The notes below the pieces were generated by a model that was not told the DNA's origin, made no database searches, and saw only the letters and a list, made by a program, of their open reading frames with translations. This document shows positions 41,639-48,825 of a stretch of 55,009 nt of DNA, piece after piece. Source of the stretch: Lentisphaerae bacterium GWF2_44_16 (GTDB taxonomy: Bacteria; Verrucomicrobiota; Lentisphaeria; Victivallales; GWF2-45-14); the NCBI GenBank assembly GCA_001803225.1, contig MHBF01000100.1, forward strand, positions 725 through 55,733, written 5' to 3'. Positions within the stretch are counted from its first letter, which is position 1. The number at the start of each line of letters is the position of its first letter. The position numbers and the translations under genes are program-made.

Positions 41639-42541
41639 TCAATTGGCGCCGAAGTCTACGCCTGAATTAATGTGAGACTTGTTCTGGGCGTCATTGATGA
41701 CATTCTTGTTTTCATTTGTTATGCTTTTGCCGGTAACTTTCGCGTCTTTCACATTGATGCCGGAATTGACGGTTGACCCGTCTTTTGCCGTATTACGGAC
41801 AATACCGGTGTTTGAATTGTTCAGCGTAGTGTTTTGCAATGTCGCGTTTTCAGCATTGATACCTGAATTGATTTTGGATTTATTGTGGGCTTCGTTCGTG
41901 ACATTTTCATTGGTATTTATCAGGGTGGTGTTTACGACTGTTCCGTTTTTTACATTGATACCTGAATTGATTTCAGACTCGCCGGTAGCGGTGTTGTTTA
42001 CATTTTTATTAGTATTGAGGATAAGGGGAGCGTTTATAATGGTGGCACCATCGGCGTTAATGCCGGAATTAATCTTTGACTTGTCAATAGCTGTATTGTT
42101 AACGCCCTGATTCGTGTTGTCAAGAGTGGAATTCCTTATAATGGCGCCGTCGGCCGTGATACCTGAATTGATTTCAGACTGGTTAATGGCGGTATTGTTG
42201 ACAGTTTTATTTACATTTTTAAGAGTGGAATTCTGGATATCGGCATTTTCGTTTGCCTGAATACCTGAATTGATTTTTGAACGTCCTATGGCCTCGTTTA
42301 TTACGCCTTTGTTTTCATTGTCAAGAGTACTGTTTTTAATTTGCGAACCCTTTGCCTGGATACCTGAATTGATGCTGGATTCATTTTTCGCCGTATTCTG
42401 GACGCCTTGATTAACGTTTTTTACGGTCGTATCTGTTACCGTTGTATTGCCTGCTACCGTGGCCGGGTCGCTTGTAAGCGCCAGTGCGGAAAGTGATAAA
42501 ACACCAAGCCCGACGGATAAAGCCAGTTTCATTGTTCTCAT
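41639..42541 (-). CDS. Secreted Asn-rich 33-34-residue repeat protein (candidate fibre subunit)
   Basis: 300 aa. Signal peptide about 1-22 (cut near ALAL). From residue 55 there are seven tandem repeats alternating 33 and 34 residues, then a 12-residue partial one; the segment before residue 55 is the second half of a repeat. Each starts S-x-I-N-S-G-I (SKINSGINADGATI) and ends x-N-x-N-x-x-V-x-N-x-A. The mature protein is made almost entirely of Asn, Thr, Ser, Ile, Val, Gly and Lys, with no aromatic residue until a Phe near the end. It does not match the curlin repeat, but resembles the composition and regularity of curli-type amyloid or beta-solenoid proteins. AGGAGATTTTC precedes the ATG. 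It lies between CsgG-like channels and accessory genes. Confidence 0.82.
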   Translation of the reverse strand: MRTMKLALSVGLGVLSLSALALTSDPATVAGNTTVTDTTVKNVNQGVQNTAKNESSINSGIQAKGSQIKNSTLDNENKGVINEAIGRSKINSGIQANENADIQNSTLKNVNKTVNNTAINQSEINSGITADGAIIRNSTLDNTNQGVNNTAIDKSKINSGINADGATIINAPLILNTNKNVNNTATGESEINSGINVKNGTVVNTTLINTNENVTNEAHNKSKINSGINAENATLQNTTLNNSNTGIVRNTAKDGSTVNSGINVKDAKVTGKSITNENKNVINDAQNKSHINSGVDFGAN

Positions 42542-42590
42542 TTGAAAATCTCCTTTTTTTGTTTTGTTTTTGTTTCTTATTTTAAATTAT

Positions 42591-44060
42591 TTACCAGTCA
42601 ACTTTTTTGAACGGATTAAGAGGAGCTTCCTTGCCGGTTTTCGCCGGGGCCGCTTTCTTATCGCCGGCGGCAACCAGTGGAACGGTGGCTTGTAAAGCGG
42701 GCGCGGGAGAAGCCTGAGGAGTGGATTTTGGAGCGGCGATTTCCTTATCTATGCGGGCAATCATTTCCACGGGGTCTTTCTGGTCCGGGAAGATAATGTT
42801 CGCTTTCTGGAAAGCTTCACGGGACTCCGGCAATTTTCCGGCGCTGTAGAGGGCGTCGGCCTGAGCGACAGTCTGATTATACACGGCTATTTTTTGTTTT
42901 CTTTCACTCTGAAGCTCCTGGGCTTTGCGTGCCTGCTCACGGGCAAAATCCCTGTTGCGTTGTACTGCTTCGTCAATCGGCACAGTTTCCCAGAGTTTTA
43001 TGAAGAGGTCTGCCTTATTGGCGCAGTTATACTTTTTCATGGCCTCACTCATAAGCGCCATTTCAGAGGCGTCAAGAACAGGATTCAGGCGCTTGAAACC
43101 ATTAATCCCGTGAAAGAAAAGATACTCTTTCAGGTATATGTTCTGTTTTCCGTCATCCAAAGTGGAGAATTCGTCGAAATTTTTAGCTATCATCGCCTTG
43201 TCCGGCGGCATGTCCGGGATGCATTTCCAGTAGGGCAGGTCAACGTACTTGCCCATGACTTCAAGAACGCTGAGTTCCACCAGGAGGCGCAGCGCGTGAT
43301 ATTTGCCCTGTTTTTTCTGGAGGGAGTATTGAAACGACATTCCCGAACCCTGGAAATAATATCCGATTCCCCAGCCGAGTTTCGTCTTGCGTATATTTAC
43401 GGAATTGATAGACTGAATGCCGGACATGTAAGTCTGCGTTTTGTAGTTCATCAACTGAAGGTCAAGAGTAATTCGGGAAACGCCTTCTTCCGCATTATAT
43501 CCGGCCCCTCCGTCATGGTTGTATTTTGAACCGAAATCTCCTTTTTGTATGCTTACTTCGGTTTTGAGTTCGCGGCCTTTTTCTATGAGGTCCTTGTCAA
43601 ATTCAGTAATGCCGCCGGCGAGAACTATCTGGGGAAGCGCCCTTGCTATATTTCCACCCGTATTAGCTTCGTTCAGAACATAGTTGGGGTCATAAGGTAT
43701 GTAAACAATTCTTTTGCCTATTTTATTCACCGCCGAAATAAGCATTCTTGAGACATCGTCCGGCAGCTCTTTTTCGGCCGTCTGATTGCTTATGACTTTA
43801 CTCTGTACGCGTACTTCAGTGATATTATAAGCGTCAAGCATTTTCCCGAATTGCGAGAGAGCTTCGTCATAAGGAGTTTTCTTGGCTGTCATGGAAGCGG
43901 AAATATCCTTGTCCATATCCTTTACTTCCTGGTCGCTGGTGCGCCCCGCAAACCAGTCAATAACAGAACAGGAAGAAAGAATGCCGGCAAGAACAATTCC
44001 CAGCCCAAGCGTAATAAAACAGTGAAACAAAGCATTTCCGGTTTTGTTTATTTTTTCCAT
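42591..44060 (-). CDS. CsgG/HfaB-family outer-membrane export lipoprotein (channel A)
   Basis: 489 aa. Lipobox LSSC (near C30). Residues about 75-290 are a CsgG domain: RALPQIVLAGGITEFDKDL, then a hairpin region, then VSRITLDLQLMNYKTQTYM (CsgG has QYQLDQIAVNLRVVNVSTGE), SGIQSINSVNIRKTKLGWG and LLVELSVLEVMGKYV. E. coli CsgG is 277 aa and forms a nonameric outer-membrane channel for curli subunits. Here about 200 extra C-terminal residues follow: a charged coiled-coil/TPR-like part (QKIAVYNQTVAQADALYSAG) and a Pro/Ala-rich tail. The ATG at 44060 overlaps the previous stop (TGATG), with GGAG 10 bases upstream. Confidence 0.88.
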   Translation of the reverse strand: MEKINKTGNALFHCFITLGLGIVLAGILSSCSVIDWFAGRTSDQEVKDMDKDISASMTAKKTPYDEALSQFGKMLDAYNITEVRVQSKVISNQTAEKELPDDVSRMLISAVNKIGKRIVYIPYDPNYVLNEANTGGNIARALPQIVLAGGITEFDKDLIEKGRELKTEVSIQKGDFGSKYNHDGGAGYNAEEGVSRITLDLQLMNYKTQTYMSGIQSINSVNIRKTKLGWGIGYYFQGSGMSFQYSLQKKQGKYHALRLLVELSVLEVMGKYVDLPYWKCIPDMPPDKAMIAKNFDEFSTLDDGKQNIYLKEYLFFHGINGFKRLNPVLDASEMALMSEAMKKYNCANKADLFIKLWETVPIDEAVQRNRDFAREQARKAQELQSERKQKIAVYNQTVAQADALYSAGKLPESREAFQKANIIFPDQKDPVEMIARIDKEIAAPKSTPQASPAPALQATVPLVAAGDKKAAPAKTGKEAPLNPFKKVDW

Positions 44061-45637
44061 CACCAATTATCTCCATTTTCTTTTTGAAGCACATTGCTGT
44101 ACTTGCTCAGTTTTTCTTTTATCGCCCTGATTTTATCAGCGGCGTTCTTATCATCGGGTTTTATTTTCAGGACAGTTTCATATGCCTGTAAAACTTTCTT
44201 ATATCCGCTGTAATTGAAACTTGCCTTTTCAGCCTCGGAATAGAGAGCGTCGGCAGTCTGAAGGAGCGCGCGGTATTTTTCATCTGCCGCCTCTTGTCCC
44301 GCAAGTATTCCGTTAATGGTGTTAATCATTTTTGCCGGATACTCTTCTCCGCCAAACAAACTGCGCGCGGCGCTATATTCAGCAAGAGCTTCCTTGTGCT
44401 GTTTTTTCTGATAATACTGATCGGCTTTTGCTATATGGGAATTGAACAACTCCACATTCCGGCGAAGCTCTTCTTCGAGAGCTTTCTTCTTTTTTTCCTC
44501 CGCGGCTGCCGTTTCTGCGGCGGCTTTGGTGTTTTCTGCAATCTTGAGCGTTTCAATTTTCGCCATTTTGCGGCGGTCAATCATCACCCGGCGGGAAGCC
44601 GTTTCAACAGGCACACTGCTCCATAACGCCAGGTAGAGGTCGGGAAGCGTTGACGTGGAAGTGCGTCTCATGGCTTCCTTCAGGTCGCCCTCCTCTGAAC
44701 CGGAGAACACCGGGTTTTCCCTGTTTATTCCATTAAAGCCGTGAAGGAAAAGCATCTTCTTTATCATAAAATGCTGCTGGTCTTTCTGCTTTTCGAGGAA
44801 GTTATCGCGCACCTTTTTAGTCATTTCCTCATCGGGATTGGAACCTGGTATGCAACGCCAGTAAGGGACTTCAAAATATTTCCCCATCAGTTCAATTATG
44901 CTGTATTCCACAAGAGTTCTCAGGGCGGAATGCACCCCCTGTTTGCGCTTGAGACTGTAGTCAAAAGATCCCCCGTTGCCCATGTAATAACCGTAAACAC
45001 CCCAGCCGAGTTTGTCCTGTTGGAGCATTATCGAATTTGAAGCCAGAACGCCGGAAAAATAACTCTGGGTTTTGTAATCAAGCAGATTTAAATCCACCGT
45101 TACCTGTGAATAATTTCCTCCCGCTTTTATCTTCACTCCGCCCTGCGCTCCCGCCCAACCGCCCGAAGCTTCCATTTCACGTTCTTTTTCAAACATTTCC
45201 TTGTCAAAGCCCGTAATTCCCCCGGCTATTACAATCTGAGGATAGAGCCTGGTAATTGTCCCGCCCGTAAGAGATTCATTTACAACATACTGAGCGTCAT
45301 AAGGCACAAAAACAAGCTGCGGCCCGATTTTATTGATTGACGAGGCTATCATCACATAGATATCGCTTGGAAGGTTTTTTTCCGCTGTAACATTGCCCAC
45401 ATTTTTACTCTGCACAACAGTCATCGGGGCATAATAGGCTTTAAGCAGTTCTCCAAGGTCCATGAGGGATTTTTCAAAAACCGTGGTATATTTCTGCGCG
45501 CGCATCTCATTGTCCATATCCGTAACTTCCTTGTCCTTTATCTCGCCCGCGAACCAGCCGCAGGAAGAACAAAAAAGCGCAAGCATGCACGCAAGCACAG
45601 ACAGGATGAGGATTTTTGGCCTTGATATTTTTCTCAT
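44060..45637 (-). CDS. CsgG/HfaB-family outer-membrane export lipoprotein (channel B)
   Basis: 525 aa, paralogue of the next gene. Lipobox FCSSC (near C26). CsgG domain about 70-290: RLYPQIVIAGGITGFDKEM, SQVTVDLNLLDYKTQSYFSG, SIMLQQDKLGWGVYGYYMG and TLVEYSIIELMGKYFEVPYW align with the other channel at the same positions. The C-terminal extension is longer, with an Ala/Glu coiled coil (about 375-405) and TPR-like helices (ADQYYQKKQHKEALAEYSAA, AYETVLKIKPDDKNAADKI) suited to binding partners. It starts 2 bases after the stop of the repeat-protein gene. Two different channel subunits could form separate or mixed rings. Confidence 0.88.
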   Translation of the reverse strand: MRKISRPKILILSVLACMLALFCSSCGWFAGEIKDKEVTDMDNEMRAQKYTTVFEKSLMDLGELLKAYYAPMTVVQSKNVGNVTAEKNLPSDIYVMIASSINKIGPQLVFVPYDAQYVVNESLTGGTITRLYPQIVIAGGITGFDKEMFEKEREMEASGGWAGAQGGVKIKAGGNYSQVTVDLNLLDYKTQSYFSGVLASNSIMLQQDKLGWGVYGYYMGNGGSFDYSLKRKQGVHSALRTLVEYSIIELMGKYFEVPYWRCIPGSNPDEEMTKKVRDNFLEKQKDQQHFMIKKMLFLHGFNGINRENPVFSGSEEGDLKEAMRRTSTSTLPDLYLALWSSVPVETASRRVMIDRRKMAKIETLKIAENTKAAAETAAAEEKKKKALEEELRRNVELFNSHIAKADQYYQKKQHKEALAEYSAARSLFGGEEYPAKMINTINGILAGQEAADEKYRALLQTADALYSEAEKASFNYSGYKKVLQAYETVLKIKPDDKNAADKIRAIKEKLSKYSNVLQKENGDNW

Positions 45638-45639
45638 CG

Positions 45640-46506
45640 TTATTCTACAAAAGTATTAACCTTTTTTATTTTGTAATCGCCCGGCCCTACCGTGGTATCG
45701 CCGACTGAACCGCCCGTTTTTTTTGCTTTTTCCTTTTGTTTCGCGGTAACATACACATGCTTGGTGCCCGACGGGTCAACACCGCCTTCTTCAGCATATA
45801 CCTTTGAGAGATGACGGGTTTTCAGTCCATCCACCGGGTTAGTGGTGCCTACAGAAGTATTGACTTCCCTTGTCACATTGCTCTGCACTTCCACGTTTCC
45901 TATGCTGGCGCCGCCGGCACCTTTGCCGCTTCTGCTGAAATCCAGTCCGTCTCGGCCTTCAAAGCTTGAAGGGCGTCCGTCTCCGCCGGAGACTGTTCCT
46001 ATTTTCAGATTTTTGCCGATAGCGGTGATATTCTCATTGACATTGGTATTTATTTTTTTGTTGTTAATCTGCCCTTCGACGGAACCGGCTTTCACAGTCG
46101 AACCCGCCGCGTCTATCGAACCTTTATATTTTACGTTTATTTCCGAATTCCGTATTTCACTCGCGTCCACACCTGTATTTACAATGGCATTCTCAGCGGA
46201 AATATCGGCACTTGTTTCTGTTTTTATCTTTGAATTTTTGATATTCGCTCCGTCAGCCTTTATCCCTGTGTTTACCATCGAATTACCGCGGGCATTGACA
46301 ACCCCGCTGAAACGGTTTTCCAGAGACGAATCCTTTATCAGCGCTCCCCGCGCCTGTATGCCGGTATTTACTGCGGAACGGTCTCTTGCCTTTATTTCAA
46401 CGTCTTTATTGGTATTACTTACTGAAGTATCAATAATTTCCGTAGGCGGCAAAGCCATTACTGTAAAAGCACAGAAAATCCCCATCCCCTGTATAAACAG
46501 CTTCAT
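45640..46506 (-). CDS. Secreted repeat protein with S-x-V-N-T-G-I units (second candidate substrate)
   Basis: 288 aa. Signal peptide about 1-18 (cut near MALP). Residues about 44-170 hold four to five degenerate repeats of 29-32 residues, starting SAVNTGIQARGALIKDSSL and SMVNTGIKADGANIKNSKI. The unit is clearly related to that of the 41639 protein (S-x-I-N-S-G-I). The second half is different: Gly/Ser-rich (about 175-205), then charged, with a Lys-rich segment and a beta-like end (GPGDYKIKKVNTFVE). It could be the minor subunit, cap or anchor. It is the second gene of the operon, 91 bases after the first. Confidence 0.78.
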   Translation of the reverse strand: MKLFIQGMGIFCAFTVMALPPTEIIDTSVSNTNKDVEIKARDRSAVNTGIQARGALIKDSSLENRFSGVVNARGNSMVNTGIKADGANIKNSKIKTETSADISAENAIVNTGVDASEIRNSEINVKYKGSIDAAGSTVKAGSVEGQINNKKINTNVNENITAIGKNLKIGTVSGGDGRPSSFEGRDGLDFSRSGKGAGGASIGNVEVQSNVTREVNTSVGTTNPVDGLKTRHLSKVYAEEGGVDPSGTKHVYVTAKQKEKAKKTGGSVGDTTVGPGDYKIKKVNTFVE

Positions 46507-46586
46507 ATTACAATCTTGTGTAAAAGTATATTAGCAAGATAATATATCAAAAAACAGATTAATGCAATGTTCTACAATTAAAAACA

Positions 46587-46601
46587 GTGAAAAATTTTCA
46601 C
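46587..46601 (-). terminator. Weak hairpin after the first operon gene
   Basis: GTGAAAA/TTTTCAC, a 7-bp stem with a very tight loop, overlapping the stop of the SUMF1 gene and followed on the minus strand by TGTTTTT. It could attenuate transcription into the rest of the operon. Confidence 0.3.
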
Positions 46602-48469
46602 AGTTCAGGTGCGCAAATGACCCTGAAACCTATATTTTTTTTGGAGAGTTTGAAATCGTAAGAATAACGCGCGCCGCACTGCAAATCCGCCGCGTCACTG
46701 CTGAAGGAACCTCCACGAAGCACTTTCAGGTTTTCAGTGGAAGCATCAGGCCCCCTTGGATTTTCGACATCAGCCACGAGAAATTTATCGCTGTACCAGT
46801 CATTGCACCACTCCCATACATTCCCGTGCATGTCATAAGTTCCCCACGGGCTTGGCTGTTTTGAACCGCATGCTTCAGCCTGACCCGCAGTGTTTGAACG
46901 GTAACAGGCGTACTTGTCGATATCAGCAGTATTATCTCCGAAGTGAAATACTGTTTTCGCTCCTGCTCTGCAGCTGTATTCCCATTCGGCTTCCGTCGGC
47001 AAACGATACTCATATCCGGCGGGAAGCCGCCCTGCCGCTTTTTCAACTGTATTGAGCCATTCGCAGAATTTCTTGGCTCCGCGCCATGAAACACAAGTCA
47101 TAGGATATTCCGCCTTGTATCCTTTTCTAAGCTGATAGTTATTTGTAAGAGGACATGAAGGAGACTCAAAATTCATCTCTCTGTCAATCTCAAATCTGTC
47201 TTTGCGGCTTCCGTTCTGTGCTTTCAGAAAATACTGAAACTGTCCTGTGCTGACTTCATATTTGCCGATCCAGAACGGTTTTAATATTTTTACTGTGTAT
47301 TCATGCTCTTCCCTGTCTTCGGAAGGAAGAGCGTTGCGGGCGCTGAAAGAACCCGGATTTACAGGGGCAAAATCCATTTTTACGCCCGGAATTGACCATC
47401 CTCTTCCCAGGGAAGGCCCGGCAAAAAGTTTTTTTCTGAAAATCTCAATCTCGGCTATCAGGTTTTCGACTTTCCGCCTTTCGTCAGGTGAAAGCGTCAT
47501 CTTGGGATTTCCGAGAAAAGCCTGTAATTCGGTAATAGCCTCATCGCAAAGCACGGCAGGGTCTTTCTGCTGTTCTTTTTTATCTCTGCTGATTATGGCG
47601 TTTTCGAACTTCTGCCGTGCCGAGGCAAGGATAGTCCCTATCACCTCATTTTTTTTCTGTGCCCCGCTTTTTGCCAGTTGCATCAGGCTGTTTATGCGTG
47701 AAGCCAGCTTACTGTTCTGCAACTTATAAAAAACAAGCGCCGCCTGTTTAAGGTCTCCTTTATTTATAAGTTCAAGCCCGTAATCAAGCATCTGCCCCGG
47801 AGTATTGCCGGGTATATTCAGACTTTCGGCGCTTTTTTCAAGGTGTTTATCCGTAACTGTTTTAATAAGGGCGTCTATTTTCTTTATATCTATTCCCCGC
47901 TCGAATTCCATGAAAGCCTGCACCGCGGCCTCATAATCGCCGTTTCTCATCATCTCAAGCCCGTAGTCCAGAAAATCACCGGGGCCCATGGAAAATTTCC
48001 CCGCAAGGTTCTGCAATATTTCAGGAAGCCGTGAAGCGACTTCCCCTTCGGCGGAAGGCACCGAAGCGTCGAAACTGCGCTTTATTTCCCCCGCTTTCTT
48101 GGAAGCGTCTATCAGATTGACCACTATATTGATTTTGCCATCGGAATAGTCGGCCTGTCCGGTAACTATATACTGCGCGCCTACTATTTTGCCGAGTTCC
48201 TGCGGTTGGAGCGATGGCCCGGCAGAAATATTCTGTTCTTTCAATACCTTGGCAATTCTCGCCCTGGTGACAACACGGTATTTCCCTGACTGGACGAGCT
48301 CATTCTCCATCCTTTCCGATATCCACCAGCCGTTTATCTTGAGTTTTTCCATGGACGGAGTGACATTGAAATCATGCACCGCCACCAATTCCTTATCTTT
48401 ATTTTCCGCAAAAGCAGAATGCAGGATAAGCATTGACAAAAATAAAACAGACACAAAACGCCAAACCAT
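46598..48469 (-). CDS. Secreted fusion: CsgG-N/FlgO-like domain plus SUMF1 (FGE-sulfatase) domain
   Basis: 623 aa. ATG 48469 (AGGAG 6 bases upstream) gives a signal peptide about 1-20. Residues about 25-130 (AVHDFNVTPSMEKLKINGWW, ERMENELVQSGKYRVVTR, LGKIVGAQYIVTGQADYSDG) match the CsgG/FlgO-type N-terminal domain. A helical middle part with two near-identical motifs (FLDYGLEMMRNGDYEAAVQA, MLDYGLELINKGDLKQAALV) follows. About 350-623 is a SUMF1 domain (PFWIGKYEVSTGQFQYF, RLPTEAEWEYSCRAG, MHGNVWEWCNDWY, LRGGSF, GFRV). The paired cysteines of true formylglycine-generating enzymes are missing after RGGSF, so a structural or binding role, as in GldK/GldJ, is more likely. First gene of the operon. 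Confidence 0.87.
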   Translation of the reverse strand: MVWRFVSVLFLSMLILHSAFAENKDKELVAVHDFNVTPSMEKLKINGWWISERMENELVQSGKYRVVTRARIAKVLKEQNISAGPSLQPQELGKIVGAQYIVTGQADYSDGKINIVVNLIDASKKAGEIKRSFDASVPSAEGEVASRLPEILQNLAGKFSMGPGDFLDYGLEMMRNGDYEAAVQAFMEFERGIDIKKIDALIKTVTDKHLEKSAESLNIPGNTPGQMLDYGLELINKGDLKQAALVFYKLQNSKLASRINSLMQLAKSGAQKKNEVIGTILASARQKFENAIISRDKKEQQKDPAVLCDEAITELQAFLGNPKMTLSPDERRKVENLIAEIEIFRKKLFAGPSLGRGWSIPGVKMDFAPVNPGSFSARNALPSEDREEHEYTVKILKPFWIGKYEVSTGQFQYFLKAQNGSRKDRFEIDREMNFESPSCPLTNNYQLRKGYKAEYPMTCVSWRGAKKFCEWLNTVEKAAGRLPAGYEYRLPTEAEWEYSCRAGAKTVFHFGDNTADIDKYACYRSNTAGQAEACGSKQPSPWGTYDMHGNVWEWCNDWYSDKFLVADVENPRGPDASTENLKVLRGGSFSSDAADLQCGARYSYDFKLSKKNIGFRVICAPEL

Positions 48470-48502
48470 TACAACTCCTGTTTGTAAATACCATATTTTC
48501 AG

Positions 48503-48532
48503 ATAATAAAATCCCTGATTCACGCTTTTCAA
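48503..48532 (-). promoter_or_regulatory. Candidate promoter of the CsgG-type operon
   Basis: On the minus strand: TTGAAA (48532-48527), 18 bases, TATTAT (48508-48503), about 33 bases before the start of the first gene at 48469. Confidence 0.4.
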
Positions 48533-48735
48533 GGAAAAAGAGATGGCTGATAAGCAATCTCTCTGAAGTATTCAATGCCATGCGCAGTTAAGATACTTAT
48601 CCTGCTCGAGATTATGGAACATCTTTGCGGTCAAGAGGGTAACTTGCAATGGTATCTTTCATAAAGATTTCACAGGCAAGTGCGGCAAAATTATAGAGAT
48701 TTGCGTATGCTGTCCTGTTTTTTTGCAAACAAGTC

Positions 48736-48773
48736 TTGACATATAGTTTTAATTGCGGTATAATACGTATACG
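48736..48773 (+). promoter_or_regulatory. Strong sigma70 promoter with palindromic operator
   Basis: TTGACA (48736-48741), exactly 17 bases, TATAAT (48759-48764): a consensus match at all 12 positions. CGTATACG (48766-48773), a perfect palindrome overlapping ATACGTAT, covers the expected start of transcription. The product of the next gene, a GntR-LacI repressor, could bind there and regulate itself. Confidence 0.8.
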
Positions 48774-48825
48774 CAGTTTCTTTTATATTGCTATTTTAAA
48801 GTAACATATTATACGTGGATGAAGA

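Larger units (their letters stand above)
48470..48825. other. 356-base divergent intergenic region
   Basis: It separates the CsgG-type operon (minus) from the regulator operon (plus). It holds a candidate minus promoter (48503-48532) and a strong plus promoter (48736-48764) with a palindrome. Between about 48540 and 48735 there is no convincing ORF or RNA gene; a 6-bp hairpin AGAGAT...ATCTCT near 48540-48563 is the only structure noted. Confidence 0.5.

Noticed and set aside
41679-42110. 143-residue plus-strand ORF opposite the Asn-rich repeat protein
   Set aside because: Same cause: antisense of repeats with biased codons.
45842-46534. 230-residue plus-strand ORF opposite the repeat protein
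   Set aside because: It arises from the low-complexity repeat on the other strand; its composition is hydrophobic and irregular and the minus-strand gene has signal peptide and operon context.
46598-47350. Active formylglycine-generating enzyme (sulfatase activator)
   Set aside because: The cysteines required after RGGS are missing and no sulfatase is encoded in the window.
36197-48469. Flagellar assembly locus (because of FlgT/FlgP-like domains)
   Set aside because: No filament, hook, ring, motor or export-apparatus gene accompanies them; CsgG-type channels and repeat proteins do.
48540-48735. tRNA or small RNA gene in the divergent spacer
   Set aside because: No T-loop (GTTCRANNC-like) or cloverleaf arms could be found; only a short 6-bp stem.
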